Part shown: one piece after another, positions 34,745 through 45,544 of the stretch
Numbering within the stretch: the stretch's first letter is position 1
Layout: every line of letters starts with the position of its first letter
Assembly (NCBI RefSeq): GCF_000340215.1
Contig: NW_006921532.1
Location: 4,043,126 to 4,107,125, forward strand
Length of the DNA stretch: 64,000 bases
Direction: 5' to 3'
From: Pseudocercospora fijiensis CIRAD86
Lineage: Eukaryota; Ascomycota; Dothideomycetes; Mycosphaerellales; Mycosphaerellaceae
Program-made: the position numbers and the translations under genes
The notes under the pieces: generated by a model
What the model saw: only the letters and a program-made list of their open reading frames with translations
What the model was told of the DNA's origin: nothing
Databases searched by the model: none

Positions 34745-36100
34745 GATTGCTATGGTCGTACGATGGGCGAGGCGAGGCGAGGCGGAGGCTGGGAGCAATT
34801 ACTGAGACGCGCGAGAGGAGAGGTGAGGTCGAACAGTGAGAGCAGTGTGTCAGAACTAAGACGATAGCAGTGAAGTGAATGCGATGGCCATAATGCCACT
34901 AAGCAAGCTTTCAGCAACGTTGAGTGGCTCGGCCGTCAGAGGCGGCAGATTGTGGGGGGTCAATTCGCTGAACATCGACCATCCAGGGCCTACAGTGCAT
35001 TTCATCGGCAGCACGGTTGCGTCCCGCTGTATTATAACGGTTGTATGCTTCATGCTGGTGCCAGAGACGGCTCAGTGACTGCCAGACGTCTTGATCTGCT
35101 CAAACAACAATTCACTGCTCGTATCACACATCGATTGATACAGCCAGATTGTCAGGAGCCTCGGCCTTGGCGATCATCACATGGCACGCGTGAAAAGCGA
35201 GGAATCCGGCTCGTCCCGAACGCACAGGTACGAGAGCGAGCCTCTGTACGAGAGCGAATCGTTCTCTACACCGTCTTGCAAAAATTCGACGCCTTTTGCT
35301 CATTCTTCGAGGGCTTCCGACGTTGGCGAGTCCACACTGACCGTCGCAAGGAGCGTACAATATTTGCGTTACAATAATCTACTACTGGCTTGGACTACAC
35401 CAGCATTCCGTTCTTGACCGAAGGCCCCGGTTACCGAAATCCACCACTCTTGATATGATAGTCCAACGTGGCCTCGCTCGTGCATAACATATCCTCACGG
35501 GGCCAGACTTTCCGAGCAGTGAGCTTTTTCTCGAACACTGGGCGATGCGCATCTGCACAAGGATCTTCTTAACTTACCCTCCTTCCTTCCAATTGAGACC
35601 ACAAACTGCCTGTCACCACCCCTTTGTCGACAGCCCAATGGCCTGTGACGTCTTCCGTATATAAGTGGTGTCATTTCGCTGCTATGTATGCAGAAGAGCC
35701 TCACGCAGTCCATCGCCATGAATGGGCGGGCTGGGATGTAGTAATATTTCACGATCCCGATATACCAAGAAACTCCTTTTGAAATCGTCAACCGCACTTT
35801 GCGCCGGCGCTCCTCGTACCATCATGACTCCGTGCTGTTTATGATTTGCAACGCCATCCCTCTGCGCTTTGCTCCCTGGCGACCGCGTTGTCCAGGGTGC
35901 TGTAACCGCATCGATCACTCCATCTGCAAGATCAACTCCGCCTATGATCTGCAATCTCACGTGCGACATCCTTGCGCCTCGTGAAAGGACTGATTTACAC
36001 GCCGAACGCTCAGTCGATATGCTTCATGCTAAAACGAAAAGTAAATCCTGGGACCAATGAGCCACGCAGCCAGGTGGCACAGATTTCTTGTGTTAGAGCC
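34745..36100. other. Intergenic between ste20 3' end and cytochrome b5 start
   Basis: About 1.36 kb with no recognised protein gene; several 60-140 codon frames overlap on both strands. It contains the cytochrome b5 promoter. A promoter-like cluster facing right is described separately at 35634-35665. Confidence 0.4.
35634..35665 (+). promoter_or_regulatory. CCAAT / TGACGTC / TATATAAG cluster
   Basis: Within 32 bp the plus strand carries CCAAT (35634-35638), TGACGTC (35646-35652, CRE-like) and TATATAAG (35658-35665), an arrangement typical of a core promoter. Downstream there is only a 32-codon frame (ATG 35684) and no recognised gene. It may drive a non-coding RNA or be coincidence. Confidence 0.3.
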
Positions 36101-38860
36101 TTAACTGCCCTTGTTCTTTCTTTCTTCAGCTCTCGCGAGCCTCGCAGCTTTCACCAGTGGCGCGAGAGTCGCAAGTGGCTCCGCTGTCTGAATAAATGCA
36201 TGCTACAATCTGGTCAGCAAAGATCAAATCAGCACAAGTTGCCCGCTCACCTTAAGGAGATCGTGCGCGGATGCTCTCTTCTCTGGATCAACCTTGAGTG
36301 CGAAATGCAAAAAGTCTCGGAACACCGGTGTCAAATTGTGTTCCTCCTTGATGGTAGGTGTGCCATTTGTGGCGATCAGGTATAGAGCTCGAAGCGGCGA
36401 CTCGGTCAGGTATGGTGGCTCGCCTTCGATCATCTCTATAGCCATGATACCGAGCGACCAAATATCGATCTTGCGTCCATATTCTTTCCGCGTCACAACT
36501 TCGGGTGCCATCCAATATGGTGTGCCGACCATAGTCGTGCGTTTCATATGCGATTCGTTGATCTGAGCGCAGAAGCCGAAGTCGGTGAGCTTGATGCTGC
36601 CTTCCATAGACAGCAAGATGTTGTCGGATTTGATATCGCGGTGAATGACGCCTTTGGAGTGCAGAAATTGAAGACCGTGCAGCGTCTCTCTGCACACTGC
36701 CGAAATTTGTCCTTCCGACATCATGTTGAAGGTCACAACATCAGTAAGGCTGCCTCCCTCCATGTACTCCATGACAACCCACAAATCTCCCTTCACGAGG
36801 AAACTATCCATAAAGTTGACAATGTTTTTGTGCTTGCTGTCTTTCATAACCAGAATTTCGTTGATGATCAGGTCCTTCTTCGGCTGCTGCTCCAGGTTCA
36901 TCTGCTTGATAGCAACACATTTGTTGGTGCCAACTTCGAATGCTGTGTAGACTCCTCCACTAGCACCTTGTCCAATTTTGATCAAGTTTCGGTACTTCTT
37001 GGTAGGGTCGGCAGTATTACATATATGCTGGAGCTTCGATACTACCTCGGCGTTCGTGATGGACTGTCGAGGGCGCTGTCTTGGCCTAGGAGCTGGCCCA
37101 ACCCTCGGATCTACAGCAGGATGAGGCACTTGGCGAGACTCTGAAGGATGCGGTACTTGGGGCTGTTGGTTCTGAGTGTAGCCATTGTTGTTTGGTGGCT
37201 GGCGCTGCGACTGCGATCGCTCCAGGGATTGTTGCTTGAGAACTTGCTGTGCCGCTTTCATGGCCTGCTCCTGCTGCTGCTGATACTGGTGGGGCGACGA
37301 GATGGGAGACTGGTTCTGGTACGTGGGGCCAGTATTTGCACGACTTCTGTTGTGTGGTTGGGTATTGGATGAAATGTCGCTCACGGTAGGAGGAGCATAT
37401 TTCACCGCAGGCAGGCCGTCATCGACTCTGGGCTGATCTCTGTGAGGGCTGGGAATAGGCGGAGCTGGTCGCTGAGGGACCATATTGGCAGACTGGGTTG
37501 GAGCTTTCGGCGCTGGTCGCATAGGAAGCAGATCGCCATTGGATTGTGGGCTGACTGGGCTCGACACGCCCATCCCGGCAGTGGACATGCCTCGCGGCAC
37601 CGGTGGAGGCGCTCTTGGATTCTCGAAGCTCTCTCCATCGTTCTTTGGAAAGCGTGGGCTGGCAGGAGGGCTCATCATGTATCCAGTAGGACTCAGCCCT
37701 TGCTGATAATTGTGCGCGGCCAGCTGGCCGGGGCTGTCCTGAGGTTTGGCATGATCGAATTTGTGGTAGGTCCAGTCGTCACTACTCGTGTCACCTTGGT
37801 TCTCGTTGAAGAATGTAACAACATCGATGATAGCCTGGGGATTCTTCTTCTGCTCCTGTTCTGTTATGCCATTGGCCTGTAATGTTCGCTGCCATTCTTT
37901 CGGCAATCCCTATCGTCCAACATCAGTGTCTGCACAGCGTATATATAACAGCAACATATCTGTAGGCCTACTTACAGTGAACTCGCCTGTCTCTTGATCG
38001 TAGCCCACGTGCGTCACATGCACGGGATTCTCTGGCGCTGATATGGTCGGTTTTCGCGGAGCGCCGACCAAACTAGACATCAGACTCGAGAAGCCGCTCT
38101 TCTTCTTCAACACCTTTGCCTCTTTGCCTTCATCACTGTACCGCTGCCGTGGACTCCGCATGCCATTGGAATGGGGGTCGTCCATTGAGGCCCGGCCTTG
38201 GCCTGCGAGGATTTGCGACAGCCTCACAGCAGGGTTGGCGCCGGCAGGGGTCTGGACAGCGCGCGCTGGGTGCGACGACGCTGCTGATTGCGTTGCGGAG
38301 GCAGGCTGCTGAGCGAGGTGTGGCGAAAGCGAAGCCGACGGGGCTGCTGATGCTGCTGTTGATGCTGATGCGGAAGCGGAAGCGGAGACGGCAGATGAGT
38401 AGGAGACGGCGTTGATGGCGTGCAGCGCGTCGTCGTCAAAGCGCAGGCCGACCAGCTCCTGGGAGGTGCGGTGGGTTACTGATAGAGGGCGGATCGCGGC
38501 GTTGGTGCGGTGCTGGTGCAGGTGATCGCGGCGGAGGTGATGGCTACCGTTGCCGCTGTGATCCTCTGGCTCCGTTTGCTCTCGGTCTTGATTGTCGCGG
38601 GGCTGCTTCGGAGCTGATGGGGGGTGCGGGTGCGGACGGGCTCCAGTTCCAGCAGTCTGCTCCTGCGTCGGGGTCTGACTTGGGCGCGGAGCGTGGGTGT
38701 GGGCGTGGGCGTGGGCGTGAGCGTGGGCGTGAGCGTGATTGCGCGACTGTGACTGTGATGGCGACGGCGACGGCGCCTTCTTCTTCAACACCTTGCGCTG
38801 GGCCTGGTGGCTGTGCTGCTGCGGGTGATGGAGTGGTGCAGCTGGAGCCGTATTGTTCAT
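36101..38860 (-). CDS. ste20: Ste20-type p21-activated protein kinase (PAK)
   Basis: Three exons on the minus strand: 38860-37976, 37909-36251 and 36202-36101, giving 881 residues. The N-terminus is low complexity, including a His-Ala repeat near residue 45 and Ser/Ala and Pro/Gln stretches. The Cdc42/Rac-binding CRIB motif begins [16 protein letters not shown] (about residue 277) and continues across intron 1 into [15 protein letters not shown]. The kinase domain (about 600-855) has the glycine loop [10 protein letters not shown], catalytic [15 protein letters not shown] in LTDFGFCA and activation loop [15 protein letters not shown]. The last exon supplies [20 protein letters not shown], the usual Ste20 end. 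No PH domain precedes CRIB, which argues for Ste20 rather than Cla4. Role: MAPK-cascade MAP4K downstream of Cdc42 in polarity and mating/filamentation. An in-frame upstream ATG at 38989 is possible. Confidence 0.93.
38691..38738. repeat. Hexanucleotide repeat encoding His-Ala in ste20
   Basis: Imperfect six-base units of the type GTGGGC/GTGAGC repeat about eight times on the plus strand. On the coding minus strand they give alternating His-Ala residues ([10 protein letters not shown]...) in the disordered N-terminus of the kinase. Confidence 0.85.
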
Positions 38861-39213
38861 ATCGACAGGCACCCTTGAAGGTAGCTGGGCTCGGCCTGAC
38901 AATCCTCTTTGCCTCTCTGGAAAACAACAATGCGAAGAAGTGTATACATTCACGAAAGAGAGCTCAGCGCAAGGATGCACGGCAAGCACAGCAACACCAG
39001 AACTACTTGTGATACGCTAGCTGCCTTCCAGAGCGTGCAGGACATCAGTGCAACTCCTGCCAGCATCCCTGTCCGCCAACGAACCTGCTCGCAGCGCAGC
39101 GAGAGCACCGACCTGCGAATGTCTGTTGACGGACAAGTCTGGGGCCTCTTGATCTCGCGCTGTCAGAAACTACTGCCACATTGCTCCATCGCTCCCGTCG
39201 CCGTCGCCCGCAG

Positions 39214-39241
39214 CGCTCGTCGCTCGTCGCTCGTCGCTCGT
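39214..39241. repeat. Perfect 7-bp tandem repeat, four copies
   Basis: The unit CGCTCGT is repeated four times without interruption, about 350-380 bp upstream of the ste20 start codon and perhaps inside its 5' UTR. Confidence 0.9.
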
Positions 39242-39547
39242 CTCTCTCGCACCACCGCAATTTGTCCAGCGGTCACAAGCGACAGGGGTCACGCTGCTGG
39301 TAGCCGTCGTGGCGTAGCAGTCTCTCTCTAATCGCAACGTGGGCTGCGAGTCTTGGGCGCGGCGCCGGAGTGTCGTGTTCAGTGACTTACTTCAGTCCAT
39401 GTCAGTTGCCAACCACACCATACACGATACGTGCTGCAGCTGCAAGACCAGTCTGGCGTGCGCTGCACGGTATGAGAGCGCATTGCGTTTGCAGCGCAGC
39501 TCGACAGTCGACACGTCTCCTGCCTGGCCTGGCCTTGCAAACAGGAC

Positions 39548-39565
39548 GGGAGGGGAGGGGAGGGG
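39548..39565 (+). other. G-quadruplex-forming motif
   Basis: Four G-runs (GGG, GGGG, GGGG, GGGG), each separated by a single A, fit the intramolecular G-quadruplex consensus with one-base loops. It lies about 690 bp upstream of the ste20 ATG, on the strand that is template for ste20. Confidence 0.8.
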
Positions 39566-39949
39566 AGTACCTACCTGCCGGGCTTGATTCACGTTGCGTT
39601 CGCTTGTGCTACGGTCCCGCACCCACCTGACAGAGACGAATCGCAGGGTCTCGAGTGTCTCACATTGTTGACGTGACTGACTGACTGCGATGCGATGCGA
39701 GGGACGCGCGCGCGTTCGTATAGCAAAGCAAAGCTGGCACCCTTCCCACCTCCATACAATAATTACTGTAATGATGCCGTGCTCGGGCACACGATCACAT
39801 CAAGAAATGAGGAGATTCTGCCTAGTTGGGCTTCGTACAGTCATACATTGCTTTTGCGTACAGTACTCTGCGCTACAGTTATACAGATCGCTGGAATCCA
39901 CAAAATCCTTGGCCGCTTCATGGTAACCTCTGCTTTGCTCGCCCCTTGC

Positions 39950-42000
39950 CTATCTGTAAAAGTCCTCCCCAGAGTCACCGCTTGGCGCTCTTGGTTGGTG
40001 CTGTGAGTATTGCTGCTGGTATGGCTGATACGCCTGATAAGGTGGCTGTGGCGCAGATTGCACACCTGGGCTGGGTGGTATTCCCGGAGGAGGCGCACTC
40101 GGTTGCGGAGGTGCTTGCTGATGTCCAGCGTCTTGCTGAGTTGAGTACAAACTCGACGGTGACTCGAAGCTTTGTGTACGTTGTCGGTTCGGAAGTCCAT
40201 CGCGGTCATTCCTCGGCGGATAGTGGTCGTAGCCTTGGGCTGGGGCTTGCTGCATTGGCAGAGCAGCTTGTGCAGAGGGATATGAATGCCTGTTGTCTAT
40301 TGGCGATTCGTAGCCACTTGTTGCTAGTTCCTGGGGATTGCCGCTATTAAGTGTATGTATCGAGTTGGGTCGAATCTGACCTTGGAAGCCCGGCCCTGCA
40401 TTGTAAGGATCATTTGGACCTAATGTTGCTGGGCCTTGGGGACTGGGTTTTCTTCTGACTTCTGTAGGTGGAGGTGCCTGAACGCCACCGGGTATGAAAT
40501 GGAAAGGTGCGGCACCGTTTGACGGCGCATTCCCCGGGGAAGGGCCGCCTTGAGGAAGATAGGGACTAGTCAAGCCTGACTGCTGTGGAGGCTGCTCTTG
40601 AGGCGCCGGTGAGTAGTAACGTTGGGGATCCTGTTGTGGAGGCAGGTGCTGCTGACTCTGCTGCGCGAAATTTGGCGGAGGGTAAGGTTGAGCTGGCAGG
40701 GGCCCTTGAGGCGGGTAGCCTTGCAGACTTGGCTGCGTGCCGCTGTAAGGGGGCTGTTGATGTTGGTAAGGCTGCCTTTGTCGGATTGGGAACTGCTGTT
40801 GTTGATATTGTGGCTGGGCCATGGAGGCCTCCAACAGCGCCTCGTAATCTCGTCGTGCTTTTATGAACTTTTCGTTCAGCTGTGTGAAGTCATCTAGGGA
40901 ACATTAGCAAATGCTCCGAAATGGTGCCAGACGAGCATACCCTTCTTCTGTGAGTACCTCGCGATCAGCTCGATCAGTTTCGGACGAATGCTCAGCGTGC
41001 GTTGATACAGCTCGCTGATCTCTTCTTCCTCTCGCTCTCCGCGTCTACCGCCACCTTCTCCGCCAATACTCAGCAGCGCCAACAACTTTTCGACGTTCTT
41101 TATTTCCCCGAAGACCTCGGACTCCATATGCGCGTCCCTCTCGAGCTCTTCTTTGGTGGGATCCTGGAGCTTTTCGACATAATTGAGTGGGAAAATTCCA
41201 GTTTGGCCTCGCAGACTGCCTTTCCACCAGTCCTTGTACACTGACTCCAAGACTGCAATGATATCACCTTTCCTGAAGGCAAGTTCGCCGGACTCAGAAG
41301 GAGTGAAATCGTAGAGCGCTCGGACTCTGCTGACAGTCGCTGCGGTTGTGCTTGTTGACTACACTGATCCCCATTTGTCGCGGTTGGTGCGCTGTTGCTA
41401 GGCCCTTTATCCTGCACGCTCAAAGCTAGTGCCATTTGCAGCTCTTCGTCCTCCTTCCTCTTGTCCTCGCTACTAATCTGCTGCTTGACAGGTTTGCTCG
41501 GAGGCATCAATCCCGGCTGTTGTACACGCAGTTTCTGGTATGCTTGCTCCATGATCCCCAGCTCGGGCGAAGACTTGAATTCCTCCGACCAAGAGCCCAT
41601 GCGCTCCAGGACTTTCTGCTTGACCTGGCCATGTGTGGTGCGATCTGCGGCTAGACGTAGGAGTGCATCTGTAAAGGCTTTAGATGCGAGTTCGCGATGC
41701 AGAGGTGGCCCACAGTTTTGGGAGAGGGCGTTCGCAAGCTCAAGAGTGTATAGCTGGACGTTCGCATTGCGATGCGCCAGTCGCTTGATCAAGGCAGCAG
41801 TCGCTTGCGCTGGTCCTGATGAATTGGCTGACACGCGGTCGCATACATCTAGAATGTATTCCCAATTCTCGCTCGTGAGGTTCTCGTCAGTTGCTTTGAC
41901 TATTCTCAATCGTTAGACTACACTTTGCAGCCACTTCGAGCATGGGCGCCATCTGCCTACCGACAGCATCGTCCATCGGAGAGCTCGTAGCTCGGAACAT
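39950..42000 (-). CDS. hse1: ESCRT-0 subunit Hse1 (VHS-UIM-SH3-GAT, STAM homologue)
   Basis: Four exons on the minus strand: 42000-41961, 41899-41418, 41358-40941 and 40893-39950, giving 627 residues. Hse1 pairs with Vps27 to sort ubiquitinated membrane proteins into multivesicular endosomes. The VHS domain covers residues ~1-145 (VVKATDENLTSENWEYILDV after splicing). A ubiquitin-interacting motif EDEELQMALALS lies near residue 165, an SH3 domain near 183-240 (VSRVRALYDF, then WWKGSLRGQTGIFPLNYVE), and a GAT-like helical region near 245-340 (LSIRPKLIELIARYSQKK/DDFTQLNEKF). A long Pro/Gln-rich tail follows. Intron 2 (41417-41359) is the weakest call: its donor GTGCAG is poor and it ends inside the UIM, but it is the only frame-consistent join I found between UIM and SH3. 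Confidence 0.88.
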
Positions 42001-42520
42001 GTTGAGCGAGATCGATCGTAAGCGCAGGGGAAAGGCAAAGAGCCCAGAGTATAGTCGGCGTCCGGCTCCAGGAGTCTTTGGAGAGAAGAAGAAGAAGAAT
42101 ATGGATGCACGTAGCTGCCTGCAAACATGTGACTACTGCTCGACTGTGGATGGCGATGGCGAAGTGATCCCAGAGAAGTTCAACTACGTCAGAGCCCTGC
42201 CACGAGCCACAACTCTAAACTAAACTTCCCGCATGCCGTTCATTCTGCCACTCTGCTTGCTACGTGTTGTCTGTGCTTCATACTGCATGCTCCGTATACC
42301 GGCAGTCTACCGCAATTTGCACGGCTGGTCAACGGATTACACTGAGCTGCGTGGCTTCACAACAACGCGCGATCGCGGAAGGATATCATAGCTGATGCGA
42401 GCTTGCGGGCCTCTATTCGAGTCGCCTCTATCGAAGCAACATAGTCCGAACAGTCTCCGGGAAATGAATGCTTTCGATATGTAGCTCATTCGCACTGTAC
42501 AATTCATATCATATCAGTCA
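42001..42520. other. Intergenic between rap1 3' end and hse1 start
   Basis: 520 bp, tandem on the minus strand. It should hold the hse1 promoter and the rap1 3' UTR. No further gene was recognised. Confidence 0.45.
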
Positions 42521-45500
42521 TCAAGCGTCTCGCCACTCAGCCAAGTAATTAAGTCTGGCTTCACACTCATCCCAGCCATGCTTGGCTTCTAAATCCCTGA
42601 TGCCTCTAGCATTGCCACTTTCGAGTATGCTGTCTTCGTGCTCGCTCCAAATTCCCGGAACATCGCCCGGCACTCCTTTACCTGCTTTGGTCGATATCAA
42701 CACAAGGTGTGCAAGATCCACTCGCATCGAGGTGCATTTCAGTGCTTGTACAATCGCCGCTTCTTTGTACCCTCTTACCTGCATAGTAGCCATCCAATCT
42801 TCGAGCTTTGCCGCATCATCCTGAGACGAAGGATCTTCGTCCTCGTCATCTGGAGATCGTTCATAGCTTTGGTCGTCTTGCGGATCGATACCTTCTGGTT
42901 GCGATGAGACTGCGGCAGGTGGGTTTGTTCGGCCAAGATTCAGCGTGGTTTCGTCGAAATTTAGACGACGGCTATCCATGGTCTCATCTGGTCCTCCATT
43001 GAAGGAAGGCGGCGGCATTCCAAAATCTGGCACTTGTGTTTCGGCATTGTAAATGTCTTGTGTCTCGAGAGCATGGCCTCCCCTTTTCGCTCCGCTGTAA
43101 TGCCTGCCTTCAGAATGAACCGAACTTTCAAGTGATGAGCTAGGAGGAGACGCAGAGGAGATCTCTACGAAATTGCCGGAATTCGTGCCATGAGTGGATC
43201 TTGCGGTTGTGTCCAGAGCGGGTCCTCGGCTGTCGTGGCAAATACTCTTTGCTTCGAGAGGCATACGAAGTCGTTGGTCTCGCTCTGGTGAAGGAGTGAA
43301 ACCGAAGCCGCCTTCAGGCTCGGCAAGGGTTAGATCTATTTCGCCTGCCTCTGAGCCAGCATCCGTGCCTTCCAAATCTTCACCATTGTACGTGTCTTCC
43401 GGGTAATTTATCTGGCTACTTGATGGAAAAGGCGACAACCGACCCGCGTGTTGCGGCGATTGATCCAGGCTGACGCCGTCGTCCGCCGACGATGCCACTC
43501 CATTGATTTGCGACAATAACGATCGACTTGCAAATTGACTCGAGGCTTCTGTCGTGTAGGCCTGCGGCGGCGTGGTGGTACGATGAACTTGTGTCTCGAA
43601 CGGCAGGCTCTGCTCCTCATTTCTTTTTCTTTGCTGCTCAGGAGACATGGGCCAGTTCAAATTCGAATCAAGTACTTCGGCAACCTCTTCTTGGGAGGAC
43701 AAATGTACGTGTTCGCTTCTCAGAGGCATATTGTCCGTGCTATCGTCCGCATGGGCGACGCGACTTTGAGCTGCCAAAATAGGTGTAGATGGCAGCATTT
43801 GGTCTTCATCGACTCCGTTTGAATGCTGTTCATCTCGGACCCCCTCAAAAGCCTCGGGCTGGGTGATGGGCACGCCCATGGTGTGTTGCAGAAACTTGAG
43901 AAAATCGCTTTGATCTTTCATCTCGTCATCTTCAGGCAAGTCTACACCACGAAGCTTGGGCTCTCTTAGCTGCTCTTCCTGAGCAGCGAGATTTGCCTCG
44001 GTCAGAGCGAAGCCGGCGGTTTCGATGGCTGCTGATCGAGCTTCCTCTCGATTTTGTTCCTCCACAGCGGCAGCGACTGAAGAGCTTGGAGTGTCAGACC
44101 GAGGGCGACCGAAGAAGTCTCGGCTCTGATGTTTTGGAGGTTGCACGTAGCCTTGTGACTCCACTTCATCCCGCTCGTTGACTTCATTAGTTGGCATGAC
44201 GTTAGAATCGGTGGGATCCTGACGTTTCGCCGACTCGTATGATGCTATTAGATGATCGACAGATTCCGCTTGCAGCTGCTGTTCCGCAGCCTCGTTGACG
44301 TCGGAGGTCACTATAGCATCCCGGAGTACATCATCATGCCGATCGAGAGGAATGGCCCCTGAATCGGATCGTATTTGCTCCTTTGCAGTATGTAGAGCAC
44401 TGTTGGAGGCATTGACTTCAACATCATAGGCCCGACGTGCTGTTGTGGTCTTGATGCTATGAGGTGAGCTGACAATTTGTATAATATCCCTACCACAGGC
44501 TGTGTCCGGCGTCGCGTCCGGTACATCCGAGGGCGATTGACTTATCTCGCGAGGAGGCGCAACACGTTTGTGCTTCTTACTCTGAGTCATTCCTTTTGCT
44601 GAAGCCAGTTGAGCTTGGGCGAGAATTTGGTCAACAGCCGCAGAGGATCCACGAATAGCTTGAGCATGAAGTGGTGGTTTCACAGAGGTAATATACAGCT
44701 CTTTCCACTCTTGCGATGTGCGCTTTGGATACGCCTTCGCGAAGGATGCCCAAGCTTCACCCTCTCTGTCTGCCGGCATATCTTCAATGAAGTTCACCTC
44801 CTTCTGGAGGAGCTCAATATCGTCTTGCAAGCCGTCACTACTCTCCACGCTTGGCTGTTTGCCAACTTTGCTAGGATGGTCGACCTTCTGACGCTTCCTT
44901 GGGGACTGCTTACGCGCGTGTGGTACAGCCGGCAAGGGCTCTTCTTCGGACCCATCTAGAGCTGCTGATGCTGGTCTCAAAGGCGCAGTGGTCGCGTCGG
45001 TTGCTTGTATACCAACAGGCGGCTTATCCATCAACTGTTTGACGTAGCGATCGCGCCAGGCTTGATGGGTGTGCCGTGGATTCGCAGCTTCCAGTCTCTT
45101 GTACATTTCATTGCCTTTCACCGATGCTCCTGCCGCTTTCTCACTTTGGACCCATTGCCACAGCTGTCTGTCATCCTCGGCCGTGAAGGGTGTTCTTGTG
45201 CGTTTAGCTGCTATTGCAGTAGAACCAATCTCACGGACAGATCCTTTCCTGCGTCCAGTAGCGTGGTCGCCAGGATTGGGCAATTGGCCGTCACGAATTG
45301 CTGCCTGTATGAAAGTGTACGAGTAACTGCCTCCAGGTGCATCATTGCGCATGTGGTCGGCAATGAGGTAGTCAGCGACGCGCTCATCCTTCACCACCTT
45401 CCCACCGTTGGCCTCGATGTCGGCAATGAATTTGTTTCGTTGTGGAACGCGTTGGATCAGGAAGAAGGCCAGACCGTCGAAAATCTTGCCCTTTGGTCCA

Positions 45501-45544
45501 GCACCAGTCTGCGCATTCGTGACAACTAGCGGCGCGTTCGCCAT
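42521..45544 (-). CDS. rap1: Telomere-binding protein Rap1 (BRCT, Myb, RCT)
   Basis: A single exon of 1007 residues starting at ATG 45544. Rap1 acts at telomeres in the shelterin-like complex and in silencing. An N-terminal BRCT domain spans about residues 19-90 (IFDGLAFFLIQRVPQRNKFI, then ADYLIADHM). The Rap1 Myb domain lies at about 115-172 (RTPFTAEDDRQLWQWVQSEK to YKRLEAANPRHTHQAWRDRY). A second, weaker SANT-like segment lies near 240-290 (EAWASFAKAYPKRTSQEWKE). A long acidic disordered middle follows. The C-terminus carries the RCT protein-interaction domain (about 930-1005) with a helical LKCTSMRVDLAHLVLIS segment and GIWSEHEDSILESGNARGI. Whether it binds DNA itself or is recruited by a Taz1/TRF-type protein cannot be decided here. 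It is divergent from swf1. Confidence 0.92.
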   Translation of the reverse strand: MANAPLVVTNAQTGAGPKGKIFDGLAFFLIQRVPQRNKFIADIEANGGKVVKDERVADYLIADHMRNDAPGGSYSYTFIQAAIRDGQLPNPGDHATGRRKGSVREIGSTAIAAKRTRTPFTAEDDRQLWQWVQSEKAAGASVKGNEMYKRLEAANPRHTHQAWRDRYVKQLMDKPPVGIQATDATTAPLRPASAALDGSEEEPLPAVPHARKQSPRKRQKVDHPSKVGKQPSVESSDGLQDDIELLQKEVNFIEDMPADREGEAWASFAKAYPKRTSQEWKELYITSVKPPLHAQAIRGSSAAVDQILAQAQLASAKGMTQSKKHKRVAPPREISQSPSDVPDATPDTACGRDIIQIVSSPHSIKTTTARRAYDVEVNASNSALHTAKEQIRSDSGAIPLDRHDDVLRDAIVTSDVNEAAEQQLQAESVDHLIASYESAKRQDPTDSNVMPTNEVNERDEVESQGYVQPPKHQSRDFFGRPRSDTPSSSVAAAVEEQNREEARSAAIETAGFALTEANLAAQEEQLREPKLRGVDLPEDDEMKDQSDFLKFLQHTMGVPITQPEAFEGVRDEQHSNGVDEDQMLPSTPILAAQSRVAHADDSTDNMPLRSEHVHLSSQEEVAEVLDSNLNWPMSPEQQRKRNEEQSLPFETQVHRTTTPPQAYTTEASSQFASRSLLSQINGVASSADDGVSLDQSPQHAGRLSPFPSSSQINYPEDTYNGEDLEGTDAGSEAGEIDLTLAEPEGGFGFTPSPERDQRLRMPLEAKSICHDSRGPALDTTARSTHGTNSGNFVEISSASPPSSSLESSVHSEGRHYSGAKRGGHALETQDIYNAETQVPDFGMPPPSFNGGPDETMDSRRLNFDETTLNLGRTNPPAAVSSQPEGIDPQDDQSYERSPDDEDEDPSSQDDAAKLEDWMATMQVRGYKEAAIVQALKCTSMRVDLAHLVLISTKAGKGVPGDVPGIWSEHEDSILESGNARGIRDLEAKHGWDECEARLNYLAEWRDA

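Larger units (their letters stand above)
38861..39949. promoter_or_regulatory. ste20 upstream region with repeats and G-rich motif
   Basis: About 1.09 kb between the ste20 start and the hse1 3' end, both on the minus strand. It contains a 7-bp tandem repeat (39214-39241), a G-quadruplex motif (39548-39565) and short GACT and GCGAT repeats near 39675-39700. No gene is recognised. It should hold the ste20 promoter and a long 5' UTR. Confidence 0.5.
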
